33,672 nucleotides of DNA from CAYHDN01 sp964355425 (GCA_964355425.1 CAYHDN010000001.1:1-33672), one strand, 5' to 3'; shown: positions 1 to 7,056, counted from the first letter of the stretch. Translations and numbers: made by a program. Notes: generated by a model from the sequence alone, not told the origin.

Positions 1-4
1 AATT

Positions 5-1978
5 GTGGCGAATAAAAAAACTAAAGCCGTGCCTGCCGGTGGGCAGGATGTACCTGCTCTGGAGCAGGAAGAGAAATCTAAGGTTGTAATTAGCAAGCGC
101 GAAAAAGCCAAACAACTGCTTGCCAAATTGAAGCTTTGGAAACGAATTAAATGGCCGGTAATCGTAATCGGTGGTTTTTTGGTTCTGTTTTTGATTGGCT
201 TGGGCATTTATTCAGTCAGTTATGCCAAAAAATCTTATCGGAATATTTATATTGGTGATGTTAATTTTGGCGGCAAAAGCAAAAGTGACATACCCGGCAT
301 ATTAAAACCGAAAACGGAGGAATTTTTAAATGCCGATATTTTGCTCAAATATAAATCCGCCTTGGCGGACGAGGAAAAAGAGTATAAACTGAAAAACGCA
401 GACATCGGTCTGGTTTATGATATCGAAAAAACGACCGACCAAGTCTATGCCGTTGGCCGAAGCGGCAGTAGCGTCAGGAGTTTTTATCAACAACTAAAAA
501 CAATGCTTTTCACTTATCGGGTGGATGCGCATTATGTTGTCAATGAAGACGCACTAAACAAGAAAATTGCCGAAATTGCTTTGGAAGTTGACCAACCAGA
601 AAAGGATTATTCATTAAAATATCTTGGCAATGGTCAATTTGAGCTCACTACCGAGAAGCAGGAAGGGAAGAGAATCGATCAGGATCAAATAATCTTAAAA
701 CTAAAATCTAATATCTCAAATCTTAAAATCACACCTATTTCATTTAAGTCGGAGATTTTCAAGCCGCAAATTACCGAGGAGAATGCAAAAAAAACTCTGG
801 CCGATGCTAATAAAATTTTGATTGCCGGAGAGTTAAATCTGATATTCGCCGAAAAAAATTTTACTCTTGACGCCGATACTATTGCTGGATTAATCGGTTC
901 GCGACCGAAGAAGAAGGAGCTGGAAATTTTTATCGTTGCTGATCGAACAGCTAAACAAGTTGATGGCATTGCACAGGACATTGATCGGCCGGCCGGGGAC
1001 GCAATTTTGGCAGTTTCTGATGGCCGAGTCATTGTCTCCTCCGAGTCTCAAGACGGAAGGCATCTAGACAAAGATCAGACAAAAATTGATATTGAAAATG
1101 CAATACTTTCAAGGATCAATCCAGAGTCAACGAAAGTCAATCCATTATTAGTCGCCCTTGAAGTAACATTGATTAAACCGGAGATCGATTCAAAAAAACT
1201 GCAGGTATATGGTTTGAGGGAACTAGTGGCGACTGGAACTACAAATTTTGTTAAATCGCCGCAAAATCGGATACACAACATCAACGTTGGCGCTAAAGCG
1301 ATAAGTGGCGCGTTGATAAAGCCAGGCGATGAGTTTTCAACTCTTGGAAGGCTGGGGAAAATCAATGCATCAACCGGATATTTACCGGAGCTGGTGATCA
1401 AGAACAACAAAACCGTACCGGATTATGGCGGCGGTCTCTGCCAGGTTTCAACGACGCTTTTTCGGACAGCACTAGCAGCCGGGATGAAAATTACCGCCCG
1501 CCAAAATCATTCATACCGTGTTTCCTATTACGAGCCGCCGATTGGCATGGATGCGACGATTTTTGATCCGGCACCGGATTTCAAATTTGTTAACAATTAT
1601 CAGAATTATATTTTCGTTCAATATAGAATTGCTGGGACAAAACTGACATTTGAATTTTACGGCACCAAGGATTCACGAAAAATTGAGATCGGAGAAGCGA
1701 CTGGTTATGACTATGTTGAGCCGCCAGCCCCGATTGAAACTCCGGACGATTCTTTGCCGGCCGGTGAGCGAAAGCAGATGCAAAAGGCTCACCAGGGGGC
1801 ATCAGCTAAGTTTCATTATAAAGTCGCTCGTGACGGAGCGGTCTTGCAGGAAACAGATTTCTTATCAAAATATATTGCATTGCCAGAGATCTGGCTGGTC
1901 GGACCAGTAGCGCCGATAGATCCGAATGCGGTTCCGGCTCCGACTGATCCGGCCGCCACGCCGGCACCGACTGGATAA
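5..1978 (+). CDS. VanW-like membrane-anchored envelope protein
   Basis: A 657-residue protein with a Lys-rich cytoplasmic start, one membrane segment at about residues 51-73, a long extracytoplasmic part resembling the YoaR/PG_binding_4 region, and a VanW domain at about residues 404-540, recognisable by a GGGLCQVSTTLF stretch near residue 475. The C-terminus is Pro/Ala/Thr-rich. VanW proteins are linked to the cell envelope (named after a vancomycin-resistance accessory gene), but their biochemical role is unsettled. The GTG at 5 is the first visible start; the window edge hides any ribosome-binding site, and the frame stays open to the edge, so the true start may lie upstream. Two adjacent small palindromes (32-47 and 53-68) lie inside the coding sequence and encode a Pro/Ala/Gly-rich insert near residues 10-21. 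It ends in TAA. Confidence 0.85.
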   Translation: MANKKTKAVPAGGQDVPALEQEEKSKVVISKREKAKQLLAKLKLWKRIKWPVIVIGGFLVLFLIGLGIYSVSYAKKSYRNIYIGDVNFGGKSKSDIPGILKPKTEEFLNADILLKYKSALADEEKEYKLKNADIGLVYDIEKTTDQVYAVGRSGSSVRSFYQQLKTMLFTYRVDAHYVVNEDALNKKIAEIALEVDQPEKDYSLKYLGNGQFELTTEKQEGKRIDQDQIILKLKSNISNLKITPISFKSEIFKPQITEENAKKTLADANKILIAGELNLIFAEKNFTLDADTIAGLIGSRPKKKELEIFIVADRTAKQVDGIAQDIDRPAGDAILAVSDGRVIVSSESQDGRHLDKDQTKIDIENAILSRINPESTKVNPLLVALEVTLIKPEIDSKKLQVYGLRELVATGTTNFVKSPQNRIHNINVGAKAISGALIKPGDEFSTLGRLGKINASTGYLPELVIKNNKTVPDYGGGLCQVSTTLFRTALAAGMKITARQNHSYRVSYYEPPIGMDATIFDPAPDFKFVNNYQNYIFVQYRIAGTKLTFEFYGTKDSRKIEIGEATGYDYVEPPAPIETPDDSLPAGERKQMQKAHQGASAKFHYKVARDGAVLQETDFLSKYIALPEIWLVGPVAPIDPNAVPAPTDPAATPAPTG

Positions 1979-1990
1979 ATTTTGTTCTAT

Positions 1991-2137
1991 TAAAAAAGAA
2001 AGTCCCGACTCAAGGCGAGTTGGGCGTGCAGACAACTTTGGTTGTGGGGATTCTCCCCGCTACTGACCGCTCCCTGTCATGAGCGTCATTGGTGTCTGAT
2101 GTCGGCTCAGTAGGCCGCAAAGACGCTCATTTGTCAC
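1991..2137 (-). ncRNA. Putative structured small RNA with pseudoknot (family not recognised)
   Basis: On the minus strand a TTGACA box (2168-2173) and a TATATT-like box (2144-2149) are followed about 7 bases later by a 145-150 nt stretch without a plausible gene, ending in a terminator (stem 2004-2010 with 2018-2024, then a U-rich run). A 9-bp perfect stem pairs 2122-2130 with 2079-2087. It encloses a hairpin (2114-2117 with 2103-2106) whose 7-base loop (2107-2113) is perfectly complementary to 2060-2066, outside the stem, so a pseudoknot can form. Two further hairpins follow (2046-2058 and 2032-2045). The only frames inside are ATG peptides of fewer than 10 codons. It does not match tmRNA, RNase P, SRP or 6S hallmarks that I know. 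Confidence 0.6.
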
Positions 2138-2143
2138 GTGATT

Positions 2144-2173
2144 AATATATATAAACTGTTTTTTTCTTGTCAA
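2144..2173 (-). promoter_or_regulatory. Sigma70-like promoter of the 1991-2137 RNA
   Basis: Minus-strand TTGACA at 2168-2173, and TATATT at 2144-2149 (18-base spacer) or ATATAT at 2145-2150 (17-base spacer). Predicted transcription start is near 2137. It lies directly downstream of the terminator of the small-peptide unit on the same strand. Confidence 0.65.
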
Positions 2174-2180
2174 GTTTTCT

Positions 2181-2210
2181 AAAAAAAGGCGGGTGCTAAT
2201 TGTACCCGCC
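2181..2210 (-). terminator. Intrinsic terminator of the small membrane peptide unit
   Basis: GGCGGGT (2188-2194) pairs with ACCCGCC (2204-2210). On the minus strand this is followed by seven U residues (2187-2181). It starts 10 bases past the stop codon of the 45-residue frame. Confidence 0.8.
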
Positions 2211-2219
2211 AGCGGATGA

Positions 2220-2357
2220 TTACAGCGATTTGTTGAGGCAGTAGGCCAGCACAAGCAGGCCAACGACCAGAACAAATCTGATGATATTGAACAACAGCCT
2301 TCGGCACTCTTTGCGGTAAGTTCTTTTCCGTCCGTCAACAACACAGAGGTTCAGCAT
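2220..2357 (-). CDS. Small single-pass membrane peptide (45 aa)
   Basis: The minus-strand ATG at 2357 follows GGAG at a 6-base spacing. The peptide has an Arg/Lys-rich first half (residues 9-20) and one hydrophobic segment (about 21-39), ending CLNKSL, so it is probably an inner-membrane peptide. It lies 28 bases downstream of the 29-residue peptide frame and is closed by a strong terminator, so both probably share one transcript from the promoter at 2514-2542. No family is recognised. Small hydrophobic peptides of this kind can be toxins, regulators of membrane proteins or simply orphans, and nothing here separates these. A longer form from a TTG at 2414 is possible but has no ribosome-binding site. 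Confidence 0.5.
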   Translation of the reverse strand: MLNLCVVDGRKRTYRKECRRLLFNIIRFVLVVGLLVLAYCLNKSL

Positions 2358-2385
2358 GGCCGTCTCCAGTCGGCTGCCGGAAATG

Positions 2386-2475
2386 TTATTGATGGTAGTA
2401 GATTGTGATGGCAATCACAGCGGCAATAATGATCAGAACAACAATGGCTAAGGCTTTGATCAATGGAATGCGCAT
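2386..2475 (-). CDS. Very small hydrophobic membrane peptide (29 aa)
   Basis: The minus-strand ATG at 2475 has an AGGTGA ribosome-binding site about 6 bases upstream and is preceded by a good promoter (2514-2542). The product is 29 residues, MRIPLIKALAIVV at the start, and almost wholly hydrophobic to residue 24, then TIYYHQ and TAA. It resembles a lone membrane helix. It is the first frame of a two-peptide transcript with the 45-residue frame. A leader-peptide role is possible. The function is unknown. Confidence 0.5.
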   Translation of the reverse strand: MRIPLIKALAIVVLIIIAAVIAITIYYHQ

Positions 2476-2513
2476 TTGTCATCACCTGATATTTGGAATG
2501 TTCGCGTAGATAA

Positions 2514-2542
2514 AAAATAGCATAAGTTTGTAAAAAAGTCAA
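2514..2542 (-). promoter_or_regulatory. Promoter of the two small membrane peptides
   Basis: Minus-strand TTGACT (2537-2542), a 17-base spacer and TATTTT (2514-2519). It overlaps the opposite-strand start region of the nucleotidyltransferase gene (a possible plus-strand -35 TTGTAA lies at 2528-2533), so the two units are divergent with interleaved promoters. Confidence 0.6.
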
Positions 2543-2564
2543 TTCTGTGCTAGGCTTTTCGCAA

Positions 2565-3218
2565 ATGAAATTTTTTTTTCGCCGCATAAATAATCTAAAA
2601 ATCCTCGGCTGTCTGCTTCAGATGGCGCCGTTTGTTCGGGCAGTGATTTTGACCGGTTCAATGACGACCGGATCGGCGAAAAAATCATCGGACATCGATT
2701 TATTGATAATCTCTCAATCCGGCCGGCTCTACATTGCGCGATTGTTTGCCACATTTCTGGCCTCGCTAACCGACATACGCCGCAAACCGAATGATAAAGT
2801 CGCCGCCGGCAAATTCTGCTTAAATTTCTATCTGTCGGCCAACAATCTAGACATATTACCGCACACCGCTCGTTGTGCTAACTTCCATCGCTATGCTGTC
2901 AATATCTGGGACTCCGGTGAAATTTACGAGAGGATGATGCGGCAAAACTTCTGGCTACGGCGGTTTCCGGTTGCGATCAAAAATCAAAATGCTGTCAGGC
3001 GGATAAAAGATAATTTTCCAATAATAAGATCACTGATTTTGACAGCAGTTCAAAAAATCGGGGAGCTGATTCTTGGCGGTCGGTTTGGAGATTTTGTTGA
3101 AAATAAACAATTTGCTTGGCAGAAAAAGCTGATTGAGGGTCGTAAAATGTTCAAAATGGATAAATATCGCTTTGTTATTGCCAAAAATGAACTACGTTTG
3201 CACCCTCGTAAAAGTTAG
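2565..3218 (+). CDS. Nucleotidyltransferase-domain protein (MNT-like)
   Basis: A 217-residue protein counted from ATG 2565. A GTG at 2547 in the same frame adds six residues; neither has a Shine-Dalgarno. The signature is GSMTTG followed by SDIDLLII near residues 31-48: the Gly-Ser plus two-aspartate metal site (D43, D45) of the polymerase-beta nucleotidyltransferase fold, as in minimal nucleotidyltransferases and aminoglycoside nucleotidyltransferases. A third catalytic carboxylate is not obvious. The rest is basic with no recognised partner domain. Such proteins transfer a nucleoside monophosphate to a substrate that cannot be named here. A weak promoter (TTGTAA 2528-2533, TAGGCT 2551-2556) would start transcription almost at the ATG. 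No HEPN-type partner gene is adjacent. It ends in TAG. Confidence 0.7.
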   Translation: MKFFFRRINNLKILGCLLQMAPFVRAVILTGSMTTGSAKKSSDIDLLIISQSGRLYIARLFATFLASLTDIRRKPNDKVAAGKFCLNFYLSANNLDILPHTARCANFHRYAVNIWDSGEIYERMMRQNFWLRRFPVAIKNQNAVRRIKDNFPIIRSLILTAVQKIGELILGGRFGDFVENKQFAWQKKLIEGRKMFKMDKYRFVIAKNELRLHPRKS

Positions 3219-3272
3219 TGGGTAAAAGGTCAAGAAGCTGGTTAGGGCAAAGAAGTAAGAAGTCTGAAAAAG

Positions 3273-3296
3273 AAAAACCCGACTTTGTGGGTCGGG
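3273..3296 (-). terminator. Intrinsic terminator of the prepilin gene
   Basis: CCCGAC (3278-3283) pairs with GTCGGG (3291-3296). Read on the minus strand the stem is followed by five U residues. Confidence 0.75.
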
Positions 3297-3312
3297 GGGA
3301 GTCGTTGTATTG

Positions 3313-4041
3313 CTAGCGGGGCGGGAGGCTGAAGACCTCTTTGGTCTCGGGGTCAATGTAGGTGCCATCCGGTTGGGGGATCAACTTGCGAACGGTCGGC
3401 TTTTCCACTGGTTGCCCGGAAAGCGAAATGTGGTAGTCGCCCTCTTTCAGCTCGGTAACGAAAGTTGCTCCGATACGCCACTTGACGTGGCCATCAAGGA
3501 AGAGGATGTTCAACCCGTCGTTGTGGCGGTCAGCCATGTTGACATAGATACCCTGGTTCTTGATGTCGATCGTTGCCACCAACCAGATGCCGTCATTACC
3601 GGAATACTCGATAACCGCGGGGAAGTTGCCGTTACCGCTTTGTAGGAGTAACTGACCGAATGCTTCGTCCCGGATAGCATAGGAAGTTGCTTTGGCTGTG
3701 TTCGGACCGACGCAACCCTGTTTCGAATTCCATCTTCGGTCGCTGGGGCAGGCAAACGAGATCGAGTTGGGAACATCGCCTCGCTCGCAGAGCATTGTCC
3801 AGACAGCCGGTGTCCGAGTACCCTCTTGTCCTGGGGTGACAATTGGCAGTAGTGGCATCGCACCGTCGAAGTCGGCGGCGTAACTGGCCAGCCCACGCCC
3901 GATTAGGTTGAGATTCGAGTGGCACTGGGATTGCCTCGCCTTCTCGCGCGCCTTGGCGAAAACCGGGAAGAGAATTGCTGCCAGGATGGCGATAATCGCT
4001 ACCACCACCAGCAGCTCTATAAGCGTAAAACCACGTCTCAT
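3313..4041 (-). CDS. DUF1559-type prepilin-like protein with H-X9-DG motif
   Basis: A 242-residue protein. The start at 4041 is set by AGGAGG eight bases upstream; an in-frame ATG at 4089 lies upstream of that ribosome-binding site and is rejected. It opens MRRGFTLIELL, a class III (type IV pilin-like) signal with cleavage expected after Gly4 and Glu at +5, then a hydrophobic helix and the FPVFAKAREKARQSQC stretch. Near the C-terminal third it carries a His, nine residues, then Asp-Gly (HNDGLNILFLDG), the mark of DUF1559 prepilins abundant in Planctomycetota and Armatimonadota. It should be processed by a prepilin peptidase and sit in the envelope. No peptidase or assembly gene is in view. 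It is GC-richer than its neighbours and has its own promoter and terminator, which suggests transfer. It ends in TAG. Confidence 0.85.
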   Translation of the reverse strand: MRRGFTLIELLVVVAIIAILAAILFPVFAKAREKARQSQCHSNLNLIGRGLASYAADFDGAMPLLPIVTPGQEGTRTPAVWTMLCERGDVPNSISFACPSDRRWNSKQGCVGPNTAKATSYAIRDEAFGQLLLQSGNGNFPAVIEYSGNDGIWLVATIDIKNQGIYVNMADRHNDGLNILFLDGHVKWRIGATFVTELKEGDYHISLSGQPVEKPTVRKLIPQPDGTYIDPETKEVFSLPPR

Positions 4042-4087
4042 GGTAGACGCCTCCTCGGGGATTGCAGAAGTTGTTTTGCTCGATCTC

Positions 4088-4115
4088 AATATAGCAGTGT
4101 TTTGGGAAAAGTCAA
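4088..4115 (-). promoter_or_regulatory. Promoter of the prepilin gene
   Basis: Minus-strand TTGACT (4110-4115), a 16-base spacer and TATATT (4088-4093), about 47 bases ahead of the start codon at 4041. Confidence 0.65.
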
Positions 4116-4178
4116 TACCTGTTTGGAAATTTTTGCTCTTGACCCGCGCACCAGTCCACCAAGGCGTACGGTGCGGGG

Positions 4179-4207
4179 TTGACTTTTTTTGGCGATTTTA
4201 ATAAGAT
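4179..4207 (+). promoter_or_regulatory. Promoter of the 4214-4285 small RNA
   Basis: TTGACT (4179-4184), a 17-base spacer and TAAGAT (4202-4207). The predicted start is at about 4214, exactly where the GGCAGC stem begins. An imperfect GC-rich inverted repeat (4144-4178) abuts the -35 box. Confidence 0.6.
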
Positions 4208-4213
4208 GAAGAT

Positions 4214-4285
4214 GGCAGCACGGTTCCCCCTTCCGGGCTGCCACTTGTTTACAAATTTGGGGACGGAGGGCGAGAGCCCTTTTTG
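4214..4285 (+). ncRNA. Putative small RNA with loop-tail pseudoknot (family not recognised)
   Basis: About 72 nt between a good promoter and a compact terminator (GGGC at 4268-4271, loop GAGA, GCCC at 4276-4279, then five U). GGCAGC (4214-4219) pairs with GCTGCC further on, extended inside by CGG/CCG, leaving a pyrimidine loop with five C. UCCCC in that loop can pair with GGGGA just before the terminator, an H-type pseudoknot. No frame with a ribosome-binding site exists inside. It could be a free-standing small RNA or a terminated leader, but no gene follows closely: the next start, at 4547, has its own promoter. Confidence 0.55.
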
Positions 4286-4302
4286 TGTTTAGGAATGGAT
4301 GA

Positions 4303-4322
4303 CCTGCCTGCCGGCAGGCAGG
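4303..4322. repeat. Perfect 20-bp palindrome CCTGCCTGCCGGCAGGCAGG
   Basis: A perfectly self-complementary sequence in a spacer. Shorter relatives occur in frame inside the VanW-like gene (32-47 and 53-68). Confidence 0.8.
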
Positions 4323-4329
4323 CGAATTC

Positions 4330-4435
4330 TGTAGACCAGACTTTAGTCTGAAATTCCCACACTAAAGTGTGGACTACTGTTGAGTTAATGTAGACCACGA
4401 TTCATCGTGCTAACAAGCTAAAGCTTGAACTACAA
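4330..4435. repeat. Four-hairpin repeat element, copy 1
   Basis: Four consecutive short hairpins of the form stem-TAAA/TTTA/TTCA-stem: 4337-4350, 4357-4372, 4396-4409 and 4414-4427, separated by GTAGACC-like words. A near-identical second copy lies at 13311-13412. No gene lies inside. Such palindrome clusters are mobile-repeat-like, but no transposase is nearby. Confidence 0.8.
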
Positions 4436-4453
4436 AATCTGATAAAGCTGAGC

Positions 4454-4482
4454 TTGACATTGTGTAAAGTTTCCTTTACAAT
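4454..4482 (+). promoter_or_regulatory. Near-consensus sigma70 promoter of the 85-aa Cys protein
   Basis: TTGACA (4454-4459), a 17-base spacer and TACAAT (4477-4482). The leader to the start codon is about 58 bases and AT-rich. Confidence 0.8.
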
Positions 4483-4546
4483 GATTTTGCTCTTTAATAA
4501 ATGAATATTTGTAAAAATCTCGAAACGTTTCTCAAAGGAGACTGTC

Positions 4547-4804
4547 ATGGCGACGAAGCCCAAGATGGTAAGAGTAGAGATTGACCTGCCTGGACAAGGA
4601 GAGGAGGCTCATGAATTCGGCTACTGCCCGATGTCGCATCATGGCACGCATCTTCCAGACGGCGGCGGATGGTCCTGTCCGATCAGGGGCGGGGCGTGCC
4701 GATTCGGGCTCACGGAGACCGAGCCGCCTCAGGCTTGTCCGATGAGATCGGGATCGGGCACAATGGTGGTCACGATGAAGTTCAGCCTTGTGCCCAAAAA
4801 GTAA
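4547..4804 (+). CDS. Orphan 85-aa cysteine-containing protein
   Basis: The start ATG 4547 follows AAGGAG at a 6-base spacing. The 85-residue product has an acidic N-terminal third and a central segment with four cysteines in CP/SCP/AC/ACP contexts (about residues 27-64), plus HH and H between them. This could bind a metal ion or form disulfides. It is visibly GC-richer than groES next door, has its own near-consensus promoter, and ends with TAA before a strong terminator, so it is a self-contained transcription unit. No family is recognised. The function is unknown. Confidence 0.7.
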   Translation: MATKPKMVRVEIDLPGQGEEAHEFGYCPMSHHGTHLPDGGGWSCPIRGGACRFGLTETEPPQACPMRSGSGTMVVTMKFSLVPKK

Positions 4805-4810
4805 AGGCTA

Positions 4811-4843
4811 TCCGGGGGAGGAAATCCACCTCCCCGATTTTTA
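4811..4843 (+). terminator. Intrinsic terminator after the 85-aa Cys protein
   Basis: CGGGGGAGG (4813-4821) pairs with CCTCCCCG (4829-4836), followed by a short U-rich run. It insulates the unit from groES. Confidence 0.75.
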
Positions 4844-4894
4844 CAAGTATTTATTGATATGAATGTTATCAGTTATAATTTTTTGGAGGTAAAA

Positions 4895-5170
4895 ATGTTT
4901 AAACCACTGGGAGATAGAGTCCTGATCAAGCCGCTGGAGGCACAGGAAGTGACAAAATCGGGAATTATTATTCCTGACAGCGCCAAAGAAGAGAGAAGCG
5001 AAGGCAAAGTTATTGCTACAGGTTCCGGCATTGTCAAAGGCAAGAAGTACGAATTTTCAGTCAAAGTCGGGGACAAAGTTTTGTATGGGAAATACTCCGG
5101 CGAAGAAGTTAAAATTGATGGCAAGGAATTTAAAATCGTTAAAGAGGAAGATATTTTGGGGGTGTTATAA
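4895..5170 (+). CDS. groES: Co-chaperonin GroES
   Basis: A 91-residue GroES. It opens MFKPLGDRVLIKP and carries the mobile-loop region near residues 15-35 (KSGIIIPDSAKEERSEG) and the C-terminal VKEEDILGVL. The start at 4895 follows GGAGGT; an in-frame ATG at 4859 lies upstream of the ribosome-binding site and is not used. GroES caps the GroEL ring and forms the folding chamber in the cytoplasm. It is followed after 114 bases by groEL, the usual order. A TATAAT (4874-4879) ten bases ahead of the Shine-Dalgarno would give a very short leader. No CIRCE operator (TTAGCACTC-N9-GAGTGCTAA) is visible upstream. Confidence 0.95.
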   Translation: MFKPLGDRVLIKPLEAQEVTKSGIIIPDSAKEERSEGKVIATGSGIVKGKKYEFSVKVGDKVLYGKYSGEEVKIDGKEFKIVKEEDILGVL

Positions 5171-5284
5171 GGAAGTAAAAACTTCCACAGATATATCATC
5201 ACAGATTTACACAGATTCGATTTATTAGTGCTTATCAGTGAAATATTATCCGTGAGAGTCTATGTTCATTAATTAAGGAGTTAT
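5171..5284. other. groES-groEL spacer with CACAGA words
   Basis: It holds a small hairpin directly at the groES stop (GGAAGT/ACTTCC, 5171-5186), then repeated cacagat/acacagat words (about 5186-5217) of the type also seen ahead of lepB, rpsT and rpsO, and finally AAGGAG for groEL. Confidence 0.5.
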
Positions 5285-6907
5285 ATGGCGAAGCAAATTA
5301 AATTTTCCGAGGAAGCACGCAAGGGGCTGCAAACCGGCGTCAACAAACTCGCTGACACAGTTAAGGTAACGCTAGGGCCGAAGGGCCGAAATGTTGTCCT
5401 TGACAAAGGTTTCGGCGCGCCGACAATTACTAATGATGGTGTAACGATTGCCAAAGAAATTGATCTTGAAGATAAGTTTGAGGATATGGGAGCGCAGTTG
5501 ATTAAAGAGGTGGCGCAGAAAACCAATGATGTTGCCGGCGATGGCACCACCACGGCGACACTTTTGGCTCAAAGCATGATTAATTCCGGCCTGAAAAATG
5601 TTGCTGCTGGCGCTAATCCAATGGCAATCCGCCAAGGCATCGAAAAAGCCACCAATGCCGTTGTTTCTGCAATTAAGAAGAATGCCAAGGAGGTTGCCGG
5701 CAAGGGAGAGATTGCTCAAGTCGCTTCAATTTCCGCCGCCGACGTCGAAGTTGGCAATCTGATAGCTGAAATTTTGGACGAAGTTGGCAAGGACGGAGTT
5801 ATTACTGTCGAAGAATCAAATACTTTTGGTCTATCAAAAGAGGTAGTTGAGGGCATGCAGTTCGAAGACGGCTATATTTCGCCTTACATGATTACCGATA
5901 CTGGAAGAATGGAAGCTGTCTACGAAAATCCAAAAATACTTCTGACCGACAAAAAGATCTCTTCAATTTCCGATGTTCTGCCGCTTTTGGAGGCAATGGC
6001 TGGAGCCGGGCAAAAAGAACTGGTTATTATTGCTGAAGATGTTGACGGCGAGGCGCTAACGACACTGGTGTTAAATAAGCTTCGTGGCTCGTTTTCTGTT
6101 TTGGCGGTTTAGGCCCCGGGATTTGGTGATCGCCGAAAAGAGATGCTCGAAGATATGGCGATTTTGACCGGCGGCCAAGTCGTTTCCGAAGAAACCGGTA
6201 CAAAATTTGAAAATGCGACTGTCGAAATGCTGGGAAGCGCGAGAAAAGTTGTTTCTAGCAAAGATAAAACCACAATTGTTGATGGCAAGGGCGAAGCGTC
6301 AAAGATCAAAATCAGAGTCGAAGCGATCAAAAAACAAGTCGAGGCTACCATCTCGAGCTATGATAAAGAGAAATTTCAGGAGAGGCTGGCGAAACTTTCA
6401 GGCGGTGTTGGCGTGATCAAAGTCGGTGCCGCGACTGAAGTCGAACTTAAAGAAAAAAAACATCGGGTTGAGGATGCGGTTGAAGCGACAAAAGCGGCGA
6501 TCGAAGAGGGAATTGTCGCCGGCGGTGGCGCGGCTCTGATTGACGCTATTCCGGAATTAAAAGAATTAGCTGTCGAAGGCGATGAGGTAATCGGTATTGA
6601 AATCGTCCGTCGGGCACTTGAAGAGCCGATGCGGATGATCGCTGAAAATGCCGGCGTTGACGGCGGAGTAGTAATTGAAAAAGTCCGCAATATGGAGCCG
6701 GGCGAAGGCTACAACGCCGCGACTGACGAATATGGTAATATGATCAAATTCGGCATTATTGATCCGGCAAAAGTCACCCGCTCTGCCCTACAAAATGCCG
6801 CATCAGTTGCCGCCATGTTTCTGACAATGGAAGCGGCAGTTGCCGAAAAGCCGGAGAAGAAAGATGCTCCGGCAATGCCGCCAATGGATCCGGGAATGAT
6901 GATGTAA
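5285..6907 (+). pseudogene. groEL: Chaperonin GroEL with in-frame amber codon
   Basis: The frame would encode 540 residues of a complete GroEL. Start ATG 5285 follows AAGGAG, the ATP site GDGTTTATLL is at about residues 86-95, and the tail is Met/Gly/Pro-rich (MPPMDPGMMM). At codon 276 (6110-6112) it reads TAG where GroELs have Lys in the V-K-APGFGDRR stretch; the frame is intact on both sides, so AAG to TAG is a single-base change. Conceptually this gives a 275-residue N-terminal part plus a rest that could restart at ATG 6143. TAG ends other genes here, so general recoding is unlikely. It may be a sequencing error, a strain variant, a real nonsense mutation, or readthrough. GroEL is normally essential for folding with GroES. 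A terminator follows at 6977. Confidence 0.9.
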
Positions 6908-6976
6908 TTTGCGAAGCAAATTACTAGTTTGTAAAGTACAAAGTTCATCAAGTTCATCAAGTGTATCGAATCAAAA

Positions 6977-7011
6977 AATCCCCAAAGAAGAAATTCAGAG
7001 GGGATTTTTTT
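6977..7011 (+). terminator. Intrinsic terminator of groESL
   Basis: AATCCCC (6977-6983) pairs with GGGGATT (7000-7006), followed by a U run to 7011. Confidence 0.75.
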
Positions 7012-7014
7012 GAT

Positions 7015-7042
7015 AAAAAAGCCCGAAACGCTTGGTTTCGGG
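7015..7042 (-). terminator. Intrinsic terminator of the zinc-ribbon protein gene
   Basis: CCCGAAAC (7022-7029) pairs with GTTTCGGG (7035-7042). On the minus strand it is followed by C and a U run (7020-7015). Confidence 0.8.
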
Positions 7043-7056
7043 TAAGTTCTCGAGCG

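Noticed and set aside
2060..2344. 94-residue minus-strand frame over the small RNA
   Set aside because: It crosses the terminator and promoter between two units and has no ribosome-binding site.
4330..4435. CRISPR-like array
   Set aside because: The hairpins differ from one another and there are no equal repeats with unique spacers or cas genes.
4859..4894. Longer groES start at 4859
   Set aside because: It lies upstream of the GGAGGT site and adds residues absent from the family.
4895..4895. CIRCE heat-shock operator upstream of groESL
   Set aside because: No TTAGCACTC/GAGTGCTAA inverted repeat is present between 4805 and 4895.
5186..5217. DnaA boxes or replication origin in the CACAGA words
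   Set aside because: No TTATCCACA consensus cluster, no dnaA or dnaN nearby, and the words recur ahead of unrelated genes.
6110..6112. General recoding of TAG as an amino acid
   Set aside because: TAG ends holA, rpsT, rpsF, ychF and the phosphoesterase at the expected family C-termini, so it works as a stop.
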